NCBI RefSeq assembly: GCF_020524035.2
Contig: NZ_CP129013.1
Location: 3,162,001 to 3,226,000, forward strand
Reading direction: 5' to 3'
Length of the DNA stretch: 64,000 nucleotides
Origin: Bacillus carboniphilus
Lineage (GTDB): Bacteria; Bacillota; Bacilli; Bacillales; JAIVKR01
The notes under the pieces are model-generated. The model was not told the origin of the DNA. It ran no database searches and was given only the letters and a program-made list of their open reading frames with translations. Of the stretch, positions 54,765-63,839 are shown piece after piece (within the stretch, counting starts at the first letter, position 1; each line of letters begins with the position of its first letter). The translations under genes and the position numbers were made by a program.

Positions 54765-55050
54765 GCTACCCAACCTTATATCTTTTTAATAATTATAACA
54801 TATTGAAGTTTGTTAAAAAGGTTTCCTCTATATCTGTTTTGCTTTCAAAATGTAATTTTCCCATACTTACAATTTTGGAAAACGAGGTTACAAAAAACTG
54901 AATACTTCTTTATTGTGATATCACAGTCTAAAAAAATAAAACTCAACTATATCTCAAGAGTGCTTCTTCTTTAAAAAAGGTTAGGTTTTGAAAGTTAAAT
55001 AGTACTTTGGTTAATGACTGTTCATATATCTTAATCTGAAACATTATATG

Positions 55051-55179
55051 CACATAAATATGGATGTGAAGTATTAAATAAGGTTGTTAATTCAGACGTA
55101 AAAAAATTTTAGTATGATGACGAAATTCACTGTAATATTTATAATGCACGAAGTCAAAAAAGAGATTTAGTAACCTAGT
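55051..55179 (+). pseudogene. Gene fragment
   Basis: One frame reads HKYGCEVLNKVVNSDVKKF, stop, YDDEIHCNIYNARSQKRDLV, T, stop. Coding-like but without start or family likeness. A terminator follows 40 bases later on the same strand. The upstream 54765-55050 holds no gene I can support beyond the PBP promoter. Confidence 0.3.
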
Positions 55180-55219
55180 GTAATTAAAACATACATGACT
55201 TCTTGAGTAATATATTTAG

Positions 55220-55270
55220 GAGAAGATAACCATTATACTAGTGTCACTAAATGGTTATCTCCTTTTTTTA
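55220..55270 (+). terminator. Rho-independent terminator
   Basis: Stem GGAGA(A)GATAACCATT/AATGGTTATCTCC with a loop of 15 bases and seven T. It points along the plus strand, after the broken gene at 55051-55179. Confidence 0.85.
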
Positions 55271-55284
55271 TATTAATTTATCTA

Positions 55285-55635
55285 TTAATAAACACTGGTA
55301 ATTGTGACTTCTTGGTCTAAAGTAATATTTGTTCCCTGTTCTTGCAAGGAAACAGTGAATTCATAACTACCGGGTTTTAAGAAAGTAACAATAAGATTTG
55401 CGCAAGTGTTAAAGATTACTTCAGGAAAAATATAGACTCCTACTTCATTAAATATAATGGGGGTGCCATCAGCAAATGTTAATTTAAAATCATCCAATTG
55501 ACTTTGATCTCCAATTGATACGAGAACTTGTGCTGGTCTTTCTGGTTCGTCTACTTCAAAAGCACAAATTTGAGCCTGCCTTGATTCTCCTACTGGTATA
55601 TCAAGAGGCTCTTTCAAAGATACACAATAAGGCAT
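55285..55635 (-). CDS. Hypothetical beta-sandwich protein
   Basis: 116 residues: PYCVSLKEPLDIPVGESRQA, QICAFEVDEPERPAQVLVSI, FTCANL-type centre (EVIFNTCANLIVTFL) and KPGSYEFTVSLQEQGTNITL. No signal peptide. GGAGGTGAAGAA places the ATG well. The beta-rich pattern resembles small Bacillus proteins of unknown function found near spore or surface genes; I cannot name the family. Confidence 0.7.
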   Translation of the reverse strand: MPYCVSLKEPLDIPVGESRQAQICAFEVDEPERPAQVLVSIGDQSQLDDFKLTFADGTPIIFNEVGVYIFPEVIFNTCANLIVTFLKPGSYEFTVSLQEQGTNITLDQEVTITSVY

Positions 55636-55660
55636 TTCTTCACCTCCATTCTTATAGTCG

Positions 55661-56217
55661 CTATATCATATGTAATTCGAGCAGGATTGCGTGGACGAAT
55701 ACAATAGAAGAGAGGTCCCATTTTTTTACGAAAAATTCATAGCGGTCAAATGGAATTCTCAAGGTGTATAGATAAAAGCGATATTGGCTAATTATGAATG
55801 TTTTTCTTGTAACAAAATTGATAGATATGAAAATGGTGGCTGGAATCATGCCACTCCCTCTTAATAATGGCCAAAACAGCGATCCGAATAGCAAGTGGAG
55901 TAGGGCAGAAGAATAAAATTCGCCCTTTCCCACCTTCTGAAGCGATAAATTTTGATATCGATTCACTAATAATTGAAACAAATACTTCATAAAAATAAAT
56001 CACATAATAAAAAGCGGTATAAAAAAAGAAAGTAATTGATATTTCTTTTTCCCATTGCGCTAAATCACTTATTCCAACAGTATAAAGGGCAGAAAAAAAA
56101 GACGAACAAAGTCATAATCATGATCGTTATTGACCCTGCGAGGATTTTTCTAGGTAATATTTTTTTGATAATCGTTAATAACGGTATTTGAAATATAGTA
56201 AACTGATTGTTATTCAA
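55661..56217 (-). pseudogene. Membrane protein gene (UPF0715-like), several frameshifts
   Basis: TTG after AAGGAG reads NNNQFTIFQIPLLTIIKKIL, PRKILAGSITIMIMTLFVFF; in other frames SALYTVGISDLAQWEKEISI, VIYFYEVFVSIISESISKFI and YSSALLHLLFGSLFWPLLRG follow, with hydrophobic segments in the order expected for a four-helix protein. Three or more shifts are needed to join them. The SIISESISKFI and LLHLLFGSLF parts recall the UPF0715 family. The downstream region shows frame changes rather than clean fragments. Confidence 0.5.
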
Positions 56218-56419
56218 TATATGTGCTCCTTTTTATGACCTTCAGTATGCAATTATACATGATTTGTAGGAAACACAGGCGTTTTATATTGTAACATTTC
56301 TGTATTTTTTATAATATATGTAAAAAATTCAAGCTCAAATTTTGAACTAACAAGCTTTTTTTTGGGGCATTTAAATATATTCCCTCCATTTGTAAAGCAT
56401 ACAAATGAGGTGATTACCG

Positions 56420-57109
56420 TTGAGATTGAAAAAGATAATAAGTTCTTTGCTCATAATTTTACTAATAGCTTTTTCAAGCGATATTGTCCATGCCATTGAA
56501 CAAGAATCTAACAATTTTAATGTTGATTTAACTGGGTATGACGAATATTCTTTTGGTGACTTTAATCAAATTGGTTATAAAATCACTCCGCTTGCTCAGT
56601 TATTTTTAGGTATTATCCAAACAGAACAAGAATGGATTGACGAACCTAGGGTTTACATTAAAGGAAAGAAGGGATATTTTCATCTTTGGAAGAAAGATGG
56701 GACAAATGTATTGTACACAATAGAGAAGGAAACAAGTGGGTATTTAAAGGGGGATTGGAAAGTTGTTGATGTGAAAAGAAAGAAAATTAACAGAATTCCA
56801 GTATCTAAAAAGTTGCTTAAAGAAGCTTTAATTGAACGATTAGTTATTCCTATTTCTAAGGTAATTGAAAGTTATTATGGAGAGTCTAAACTGTGGTATA
56901 GAGGCGATGAAAAGGTCCTTGAAATTAAAAAAGATGAAAATTATATTAACGTGACCGTGCAAGTGGTTACCTTTGAAGGAGCTCATAGTCCTCCTTATGG
57001 TCAAGAAACGATAATCTTCCAGATTTCAAGGGGGGGTCATGTTAAGGTTGTGAAACATAATCATAGAGACATCCTAGAACAAGAATGGACAAAGTTGCAG
57101 TTGCGATAA
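56420..57109 (+). CDS. Secreted DUF3888 protein
   Basis: TTG with GAGGTGAT upstream. A signal peptide (KKIISSLLIILLIAFSSDIV, cleavage likely after HA) leads into a lysine-rich middle and a C-terminal DUF3888 domain: KEALIERLVIPISKVIESYY, YINVTVQVVTFEGAHSPPYG and QETIIFQISRGGHVKVVKHN. DUF3888 proteins are secreted bacillar proteins of unknown role. The extended N-terminal part (about 130 residues before the domain) is longer than the usual single-domain form. Confidence 0.85.
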   Translation: MRLKKIISSLLIILLIAFSSDIVHAIEQESNNFNVDLTGYDEYSFGDFNQIGYKITPLAQLFLGIIQTEQEWIDEPRVYIKGKKGYFHLWKKDGTNVLYTIEKETSGYLKGDWKVVDVKRKKINRIPVSKKLLKEALIERLVIPISKVIESYYGESKLWYRGDEKVLEIKKDENYINVTVQVVTFEGAHSPPYGQETIIFQISRGGHVKVVKHNHRDILEQEWTKLQLR

Positions 57110-57198
57110 AAGGGTTAATTGTACTCAAACAAGGGAGTTCATTAGTGAAAAGAGTACTAAAAGGTAAAAATACTAAACACCCTGTAAGTCATTAAACC

Positions 57199-57864
57199 TT
57201 AAGCATCATCTCTCATCGTCATCAGACTTGTCCATAAAAAATCTTCACCAAATATCGAATTTGGCTGATGTATCTTTCTCATCGTTCTGAATTCGTGAAT
57301 AATAAAATCCTTATTTAGTATGTCTTTTAATCGCTCTTCCGAATAACCAATTCCGCCATTTAACGATCCTTTCTTATAAATATCCCAATCGGAAGTATCG
57401 GAAGCTCCAGTCTTATTAAAACAAACAATTCCAAAGAAGCCGTCTTTTTTGAGAGCTTTCTTTATCATCTCTATATGAGACAATCGACGATGGGGAGCTA
57501 AGTGATGGAATAAACCACAATCATAGATAAAATCATATGTGGCAGGTTCAACATCAATATCAAAAATTGAGCGACAGTGAAAATTGACGGATACTCCTTC
57601 TTTTAAGGCTCTTTCGTTTGCCCATTCAATCGCATTTTCTGATATATCTATAGCGTCAACTTTGCAGCCCTGTTTCGCCATATAGATTGCATTTCTTCCA
57701 GGTCCCCAGCCTAGCTCTAATACTTTTTTAGGAGCGATTGTTTGTTCAAAATAGTGAACTAAATTTTCATCAGGTCCTTCAATCTGAAAAAAGGGAATTT
57801 CTTTTGACCGATCCTCATAAAAGTCTTCCCAAAACTCTTTTGGGTCTCTTAACATATCATACAT
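57199..57864 (-). CDS. SAM-dependent methyltransferase
   Basis: Class I methyltransferase of about 221 residues. Motif I reads VLELGWGPGRNAIYMAKQG, with W where C is usual; the acidic end of strand 2 is KVDAIDISENAIEWAN; motif IV region is YDFIYDCGLFHHLAPHRRLS. Substrate unknown; the layout recalls small-molecule or tellurite-type methyltransferases. Of three adjacent ATG codons the third (57864) is eight bases after GAGG. The N-terminus MYDMLRDPKEFWEDFYEDRS is normal for the family. Confidence 0.85.
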   Translation of the reverse strand: MYDMLRDPKEFWEDFYEDRSKEIPFFQIEGPDENLVHYFEQTIAPKKVLELGWGPGRNAIYMAKQGCKVDAIDISENAIEWANERALKEGVSVNFHCRSIFDIDVEPATYDFIYDCGLFHHLAPHRRLSHIEMIKKALKKDGFFGIVCFNKTGASDTSDWDIYKKGSLNGGIGYSEERLKDILNKDFIIHEFRTMRKIHQPNSIFGEDFLWTSLMTMRDDA

Positions 57865-57879
57865 CATCATTGCCTCGTA

Positions 57880-58162
57880 TGACGAAGATAAAAATTTTAA
57901 TGGAATTAGATTATTCTCAACTGATTTAGAACGAGATCCTGAAATTGAAGACTACATATTCCCTGAAAAAACAGCTATTGTTATGAATGTTGCTGCGTAT
58001 ATGAGTTTTATTGCAGGAGAACCAAGAGCAATAGTTGATTTTGATGAAAGTGAATTAAATAAATACAAAGTGACTAACGAGGATTATATATTATCCTTTG
58101 ATCACCTAGAAGATCAAGATACGTTTATAGTTAAGTTAGAGGAAAGCGAAGATAAAGAATAA
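57880..58162 (+). pseudogene. 5'-truncated hypothetical gene
   Basis: An open frame without start reads SYDEDKNFNGIRLFSTDLER, DPEIEDYIFPEKTAIVMNVA, AYMSFIAGEPRAIVDFDESE and ends LEESEDKE, stop. Its 5' end meets the divergent methyltransferase start, so the beginning is missing. Acidic composition like other immunity-type proteins here. Family unknown. Confidence 0.45.
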
Positions 58163-58284
58163 CTCAACCACTTGCAAAGCGCAGGTACATTCAAAATGAG
58201 TGTATATGTTTTTTAGTTGCTAACAGATTGTTGGTGACTGGATCAGTTCATTGCATTTTGCAATCATCTTATTTTTTTTGCATA

Positions 58285-58306
58285 GAAAAACACCCCGAAG
58301 GGCGCT
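58285..58306 (-). terminator. Terminator of the toxin gene
   Basis: On the minus strand GCGCCC-TTCG-GGGTGT followed by TTTTTC, 13 bases after the toxin stop. It is nearly the same as the terminator at 59544-59566. Confidence 0.7.
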
Positions 58307-58318
58307 TATATGAATAAT

Positions 58319-59248
58319 TTAGTTGATATTTATCACTTCTGTTTTGTAAGGTTCAGAAGCTATTGTTTCTTTTTGTTGTGCTTGAGAAGCTATTCGTGCA
58401 CTATTCTTTGCACTATTCTCTATACTATAATAATCTAACTGTAGACGAAGATCAGTTCCATAATCGGCTGTGTATGTTCCTTTACCACTAAAAAGCACTT
58501 CTCTATTTTGATGATCTAATGTTAGAGTAGAAGGGAGTTCATATCCGCTATCAGTTGCTGCGTTAAACACATCATAAATATTAAAACTATTAACTTGATG
58601 CATCCCTAATCCAGGTAATTCCATTGACGTCACAACATTTCCACTAAGATTAGCTTTAAGTTGTGTTGTGCCAGTTGCCTGTACCCTTTGAGAAACAGCA
58701 GTTAAAACTAATTTGGTATTAGCCGGGACCGTGATTTCCTGAGAAGGAATACTAACAGTAGTACTGGTTGTATTTGATTTTTCTTGAGTGCTACTGAATG
58801 AGTATTCTGTGCTCAAGGTGTTATTAACCCCTAGTCCCCAAAGTGAGAACCCAGCTTCAATTTCGTTCCCTATAGTAATTCCCTCTGTTACAGAATTGCT
58901 CACTGTTTGATCCATCTGAACATCAATAGATTGGCTCTTCAACGTTTGTTCTGTATTGGTGTTATTCATTAGATAAGTTTTACCTGCGTATTGTGTATCT
59001 CTATTACTTATTTGAGGAGAACCAAGCTCTTCCACACGTGCGTTATTAACTTCTACTTCTTGAGAAATCTTAAGTTGACTTAAAATATGATCTCTCAGTG
59101 GCATGAAACTTAGGCTTTCTCTAAACGCTTCATTTAATTCACTTTCAAAATCAACTATTTCCGAAGGTGCTGCATAAGAATTTGACGAGAACGATAAAGC
59201 TAATAATGTGCAAAGTAGACCAGAGATTACAAATTTCATTTTTTTCAT
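58319..59248 (-). CDS. Secreted ETX/MTX2-family (aerolysin-like) pore-forming toxin
   Basis: 310 residues with a clear signal peptide (MKKMKFVISGLLCTLLALSF, cleavage after SYA or SYAA). The mature part has the ETX/MTX2 layout: a membrane-insertion region rich in Ser/Thr (DQTVSNSVTEGITIGNEIEA, then SLWGLGVNNTLSTEYSFSST), the alternating strand TVSIPSQEITVPANTKLVLT, and the C-terminal DYGTDLRLQLDYYSIE. Relatives include epsilon toxin and mosquitocidal Mtx2/3. AGGAGGAAGAGC fixes the ATG. Host range cannot be predicted. It is complete, unlike most neighbours, so it may be under selection. Confidence 0.85.
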   Translation of the reverse strand: MKKMKFVISGLLCTLLALSFSSNSYAAPSEIVDFESELNEAFRESLSFMPLRDHILSQLKISQEVEVNNARVEELGSPQISNRDTQYAGKTYLMNNTNTEQTLKSQSIDVQMDQTVSNSVTEGITIGNEIEAGFSLWGLGVNNTLSTEYSFSSTQEKSNTTSTTVSIPSQEITVPANTKLVLTAVSQRVQATGTTQLKANLSGNVVTSMELPGLGMHQVNSFNIYDVFNAATDSGYELPSTLTLDHQNREVLFSGKGTYTADYGTDLRLQLDYYSIENSAKNSARIASQAQQKETIASEPYKTEVININ

Positions 59249-59543
59249 TGCTCTTCCTCCTAAACTATTAAAATACTTATTATATAAATTAAGACTATAC
59301 TAAATATTATTCATTGTAAAACGTTTTTTTGAGAATTAAAAACTTTTTTTGTTATTCATTTTATAGGGATAATGTCGAAACTACTTATAAAAACAGTTAT
59401 TACTACGTTAATACTTGGTCTTGTTCATTTTTTTTTAAGACTAAAATTATTATATTAATATAAATATAAATTTTATTTTCCTATTTCCATAAAACCCCTA
59501 CCAAAAGATACTAACTCTTTTTTATGTCCTACTTTTTGGGGAT

Positions 59544-59566
59544 AAAAAAAAACCCCAAAGGGCGCT
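59544..59566 (-). terminator. Terminator of the small membrane protein gene
   Basis: On the minus strand GCGCCC-TTT-GGGGTT followed by a run of T, three bases after the stop of the 59569 gene. The near-repeat of the toxin terminator suggests duplication of the 3' region. Confidence 0.7.
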
Positions 59567-59568
59567 AG

Positions 59569-59803
59569 TCAATCCTTTTTAAAAGCTAACAATAAGAAAA
59601 TAACACTTAAAATTAAAAGAATTGGAACAAACATATTATCGGTTAATGTCGGTAGTTGTGGCTCTGTATCGAAACTACCCCCATCAATCGCTCCTATCCT
59701 TTGGCCAGACCAATATATATGCACTAAGGCGTTCGATCGTGTACATAAAACCACTTGCAACCAAAAGAACGAAAGATACTATATATCTGCTATTTTTATT
59801 CAT
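59569..59803 (-). pseudogene. Small membrane protein upstream of the toxin gene, frame broken at a TA repeat
   Basis: ATG after GAGGGAGGG reads MNKNSRYIVSFVLLVASGFM, YTIERLSAY, and the reading then shifts to IYWSGQRIGAIDGGSFDTEP, LTDNMFVPILLILSVIFLLL, AFKKD. Two membrane helices with an extracellular loop between. The break falls in a short (TA)n run (CATATATATTGG, about 59716-59726), where two bases more, or four fewer, would give one frame of about 78 residues. A dinucleotide run of this sort can switch a gene on and off. It lies 320 bases upstream of the toxin. Confidence 0.55.
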
Positions 59804-59853
59804 TCTTTATCCCTCCCTCGTCTTTTTATTGATTCTAACAAAAGTTATTTCAA

Positions 59854-59886
59854 TAAAAAAGCTTGCAGTTTTTTCTCTGCAAGCTA
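59854..59886 (-). terminator. Terminator or attenuator hairpin
   Basis: On the minus strand a perfect nine-base stem AGCTTGCAG/CTGCAAGCT with an eight-base loop is followed by TTTTTT. It comes a few bases after the 12-codon leader-like ORF and 50 bases before the small membrane gene, so it may attenuate that transcript. Confidence 0.8.
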
Positions 59887-59890
59887 CTAA

Positions 59891-59929
59891 TTAATTTACC
59901 ATTTCAGCTCCAATGACTACTTTTATCAA
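59891..59929 (-). CDS. Possible leader peptide of 12 codons
   Basis: TTG eight bases after an AAAGGAG site reads MIKVVIGAEMVN, stop. A TATACT box lies just upstream of the ribosome site. The ORF is followed within a few bases by a perfect terminator, the arrangement of a translation-coupled attenuator. No regulatory codon run is visible, so the signal, if any, is unknown. It could also be a short signalling or antisense transcript. Confidence 0.35.
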   Translation of the reverse strand: MIKVVIGAEMVN

Positions 59930-60030
59930 TAGTTACACTCCTTTCTAGTATAATCATTTTAGTATAAAGTAAATTTAACATTTGGTACACTTTTTAACAA
60001 TTTTTATATGAAAATAGTAGGAGAGTAGAG

Positions 60031-60624
60031 ATGAAAGAAACCGAATTTTACGCCTATCATATTGTGACTAGAAAAAGAATGAGGGTAGGGCAAACGATTA
60101 CGTTTGATCAGACACAAAAAAATACGCTATATCGATTCTTTTTTGAAAGGGACCATTTGAATGGCAAGGGTGAAGATTTATTTCAGATTTTTAGCAATCA
60201 TTATACGGAAAAAGGTTTGATTTTGGAAAAAGAAAATGCTGATTTAGCAATCAACTATATGGGACAAACGATTAGGGCTGTGAGGGAAGTCATAGCCGAA
60301 ATGGTGAGGCTACAAGAATACCCGGAGTATCCATCAAGGTTATCTTGTTTATATGCTGCGAAGAGCTATGAGGATGCTTTGAAATGGAAACAATTATTTG
60401 ATTCTTATCATCGCGATGTTTTACAGATTGTTAAACTAAAAGTTTTGGGCACATCTTTCGAAGGGGACGCAACCCTTTTGCCAAAAGAAGATGGGGTGCC
60501 GTTTTCAAAGAAAATAGAACAGGCGAGAGAATATTGGAATGGAAATGGATCAAATCAACTTTCAGAACTTTTATTAAATGGAAAGATTGAAGTGGTGGAA
60601 ATTATGGATAACTTTCTGGCTTAA
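60031..60624 (+). CDS. DUF2441 family protein
   Basis: 197 residues: [100 protein letters not shown] and [20 protein letters not shown]. This is the DUF2441 pattern; the fold recalls ADP-ribosyl-type enzymes but no activity is established. ATG after AGGAGAG. Complete. Confidence 0.85.
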   Translation: MKETEFYAYHIVTRKRMRVGQTITFDQTQKNTLYRFFFERDHLNGKGEDLFQIFSNHYTEKGLILEKENADLAINYMGQTIRAVREVIAEMVRLQEYPEYPSRLSCLYAAKSYEDALKWKQLFDSYHRDVLQIVKLKVLGTSFEGDATLLPKEDGVPFSKKIEQAREYWNGNGSNQLSELLLNGKIEVVEIMDNFLA

Positions 60625-60639
60625 AAATCTCAATAAAAG

Positions 60640-60779
60640 TTGACATTAAAAGTGTATTAACCGTATAATACATATATTAAGTGTATTGTTAGGTTAATAC
60701 ACCTTGTGTTTTTTTGTGATTGGTGTATTAATTGTTTAGTACACTAGTTTACCATTAGTGTATCAATAGGTTAATACAT
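60640..60779 (+). promoter_or_regulatory. ytrA-type promoter with four operators
   Basis: TTGACA (60640-60645), an 18-base spacer and TATAAT (60664-60669). Four inverted repeats of the YtrA type follow: GTGTATT...AATACA (60652-60672), GTGTATT...AATACAC (60681-60702), GTGTA...TACAC (60723-60744) and GTGTATC...AATACA (60758-60778). The first overlaps the -10 box, so binding of the GntR protein just downstream should repress its own operon; four sites suggest cooperative binding. Confidence 0.85.
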
Positions 60780-60812
60780 AATAAAGCGTGAATCTCAATA
60801 GGAGTTGGGTAT

Positions 60813-61187
60813 ATGGATGTGAAGTTTAATAATCGAGATCCTGTCTATGTGCAAGTGATTCGTCATTTTAAAGAACAGATTGCCAAAGGTGTTTTTGAAC
60901 CTGGTCAAGAGATTCCTTCAAGAAGAGAGTTAGCGAATAAGTTGAAGATAAATCCAAATACGGCACAACGGTCGTATAAAGAAATGGAGGAACAAGAATT
61001 GATTTATACCGACGGAAATTTGCCAAGTCGCATAACAAAGGATGAAAAAGTATTGAAGAAGGTACGAGAGGAACTAATTTTAGAGGCGGTTGATACATTT
61101 GTTCATTCCGTTCAGTCCATTAATGTACCTTTACATGATGCCTTAGATTTAGTGAAAAACAAGTACCAAGGTGAAAGTAATAACTAG
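60813..61187 (+). CDS. ytrA: GntR-family regulator, YtrA subfamily
   Basis: A 124-residue repressor: DPVYVQVIRHFKEQIAKGVF, EPGQEIPSRRELANKLKINP and NTAQRSYKEMEEQELIYTDG make the winged helix; a short C-terminal dimerisation helix follows. YtrA proteins control ABC transporters responding to cell-wall antibiotics. AGGAG sits eight bases before the ATG. The ABC ATPase gene begins twelve bases after its stop, and the multiple operators upstream are the expected sites. Confidence 0.9.
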   Translation: MDVKFNNRDPVYVQVIRHFKEQIAKGVFEPGQEIPSRRELANKLKINPNTAQRSYKEMEEQELIYTDGNLPSRITKDEKVLKKVREELILEAVDTFVHSVQSINVPLHDALDLVKNKYQGESNN

Positions 61188-61198
61188 GGGGGACGAAT

Positions 61199-61890
61199 GT
61201 GATTGAGGTCAAAAATGTAACGAATAAGTTTGGACGGAAACAAGTGTTAAAAGATGTATCTTTCACTGCTGAAAAGGGTCAGATTACGTGTTTAATAGGA
61301 ATGAACGGTGTTGGGAAAACAACTATTATGAAAGCGATTATGGCGTTAACACCGATTCATGGTGGTGAAATCTTAATTGATGGTGAAAAGATAAACAAAG
61401 AAAGTTATGAAAAAATCACCTTTATTCCAGATTCAATAACAATGTTGCCTCGCATGAAAATAAAAGATGCTTTTACGTTTATGGCTGATTTTTATAATAG
61501 TTGGAATCAAAAGAGAGACCTAGTGAATTGCTCGAATTTTTCAAGCTGGATGAAGAGGAGAGAATTTCTCAACTATCAAAAGGAAACACCGCTAAAGTGA
61601 ACATTTTGCTTGGCTTAGCTTTAGATGTGGATTATGTATTAATGGATGAACCGTTTTCAGGAATTGATCTTTTTAGCAGGGAACAAATTGCGAACGTTTT
61701 TACGAGTCGCTTAGTTGAAAATCGAGGGGTTATCATCACCACACATGAAATTAACGATATTGAACATTTAATTGATAAAGTTGTTTTGCTTGATAATGGG
61801 AAGGTTATAAAGGAATTTAATACGGAAGATGTTAGAGAAAATGAAGGAAAATCCGTCATTGATGTCATGAGAGAGGTGTATCAACCATGA
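61199..61890 (+). pseudogene. ABC transporter ATPase (YtrB-like), frameshifted
   Basis: Walker A CLIGMNGVGKTTI, signature QLSKGNTAKVNI, Walker B YVLMDEPFSGID and the switch IITTHEIND are all there. The frame breaks after FYNSWNQKR: GAGAGA (61511-61517) appears to have one GA too many, and the remaining SELLEFFKLDEEERISQLSK continues in another frame. Corrected length is about 230 residues. The last codons overlap the permease start (ATGA-type, 61887). Inactive as written. Confidence 0.88.
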
Positions 61891-62011
61891 ATCGTTTCTT
61901 AAAATTGGTAAACTTTGAATTTAACCGTTTTTTTAAACTTTATCTCGTTTTAATAGGAATGACGGTTCTAATGCAAATAGGTGGACTCATTTATGAGGCG
62001 CAATTATATAT
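61887..62011 (+). pseudogene. ABC transporter permease, 5' part, split by IS4-like copy 2
   Basis: ATG 61887 overlaps the ATPase stop. It reads MNRFLKLVNFEFNRFFKLYL, VLIGMTVLMQIGGLIYEAQL, Y and then meets the IS. The first helix (YLVLIGMTVLMQIGGLIY) is complete. The frame resumes at 63840. Confidence 0.85.
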
Positions 62012-63839
62012 CTTGTCAGTCAAAAGTTTTCACCTTTAAGAAGCCTTCAGATCCTCGTCAAAAAAAGGGTCTGATTGCTTCTTTTTCATTATTCGACTTA
62101 TGCATAAACGGCTCGTTTTACTAAAAAGCGAAAAAGTCGTCTTCCTTAAATAATAGGCAACGGTCGCTTCTGAGACAATAGGGTTGGACTTCGTTCGTAA
62201 AAATCGAACAGGACTCTCATTAATCTTAGTTGAAAAAGTAAGAGACAACATTTGAAGCATCCCCATGGCGATACAACTACACATGACAAATCCCTCGATT
62301 GCTTTCAAAGCGGACAAGATGAGTTCTTTCTCTTTTTCATCCTCCATTTCTTCTAATGGATGAATCATTCTTTTTTGCATAGCGTCTCAGTTTAGGCATG
62401 GCTTTTGACCAAAATTGATACCCAAATCCATTCATCACTTGTTTCAGCTCTCGAAACGTACATTCAATTTTGAACCTAAAACTGTACAATTCAATGATGT
62501 TAACGGGATCTAAATCGAGCTTCGTTGTAACAAGAATGGCTGTTTTTTCTCCATACATGACAAGGACGAATCGCAGTTCTTGATAAAGCTTTTGCCCCCA
62601 TAATAAATTAAGGCAAAGGTAACGAACGGTCTCTTCTTCTTCCATATAAACGGACGGTTGCTTCTACGAATTCACTCTTCCTTGATGTAAAGAGGTCTTG
62701 AAGTTTGATGGTCTCTCCTTTTTACGAGGACGACCTTTCCTTTATATTCACCGGGCTTTGTATAAGCCCTACAAGACTTCTTGGCTTTAGTCAAAAGGTG
62801 AAGCATCGTTTCTGATTTCTCTAACAGTTCTGCCCGTTTCATAAGAGCAAAAATGGATAAATAGTAGCCATCAAGCAGTACGAGCGATTCTCCCATACAT
62901 TTAGCTGCTTGAAACGCATCGTTTATGATTTGAACAATGTGAGAACCTTCACATTCATAATTGTTCTGTTTTTTTCTCCAATTTCGAATCATGTTGACAC
63001 CGTCATGGAGCCTGATCGAAAGAGGAAGACAAAATAGTTTCTTAGAAGGATCGCCAATGAGAACACCTATCCCACCAAACATGTGCCCAAAGATAAACTC
63101 GGCTTTTGAGGAATTTTCTGATTCTTGATGTAACCTCTTCACACCAGGCATTTTTCGTGCTTCTTTCGATTGCTTCACGCCATCTCCTACCAAGATGGTG
63201 ATGCCGTCTTTCTTATAGATGGGTGCCTTACGATAAACAAGCTTCGTCCATGTTTGAATAAGATCCTCTAACTTCCAAGCTTGGGACCTAAAAAAATGCA
63301 TCATAGCAGGATAGGACTTGGGTGAGATCGAAAGCTCACGAATGATGGAGGTTAATCCTACTTGATCGGAACGTAACATCAATCCAATAATCATGACGAC
63401 AAACCATTCATAGGTAGCTTGTCGTGTAAAACAGGTCCTAAATTCTGAAAGTTCTTTATCTATTCTTTTCCACATAATCACTATGGTCATTCGCTGTTGA
63501 GTTTGATACAATATCAAAGATAACTCTTCTCGGATGACATGTCTCCTTATTTTGTTTAGTCGCTTAATAGGTTAACATGAAATCAAGCAGAAGGGTTATT
63601 TTTTATGCAGAAAATTCTCTTTCTAAGGGATTGAGTCATCTTTATAAAATGGACTTTGTAAGGGACCCCAAGACTCCTGCGGAAAAACGGGCTAGTCAAG
63701 ACCCCGCAATGTGAGGCACGAACGAGGAGGCTTGACAGGTCGTCCGCGGAAAGCGAGGGGAATCCCTTACCATTACATAAAAAACATCGAGTATGGGGAA
63801 AAAGCTTTGAAAAATTCCGGAGAACTTTTGACTCTCCAG
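62012..63839 (-). mobile_element. IS4-like insertion sequence, copy 2
   Basis: Nearly identical to 19008-20836, reversed. It is flanked by an 8-base direct repeat TTATATAT (62004-62011 and 63840-63847) inside a permease gene. Copy differences are few: one base each at the REL/REP site and the T run near 63290, and two bases at the AKK site. Precise loss of the IS plus one repeat restores the permease frame exactly. Confidence 0.92.
62036..63517 (-). pseudogene. IS4-like transposase, copy 2, frameshifted
   Basis: The same protein as copy 1, with the native-looking stretch IIRELSISPKSYPAMMHFF. It shares the GTAAAAAGG break of copy 1 (the two halves stay in different frames). It also has its own loss of two bases at GCAAAAAAGAATGATTC, which breaks the second half (RRYAKKNDSS instead of RRYAKKGMIH). 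It cannot make a full transposase without frameshifting. Confidence 0.85.
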
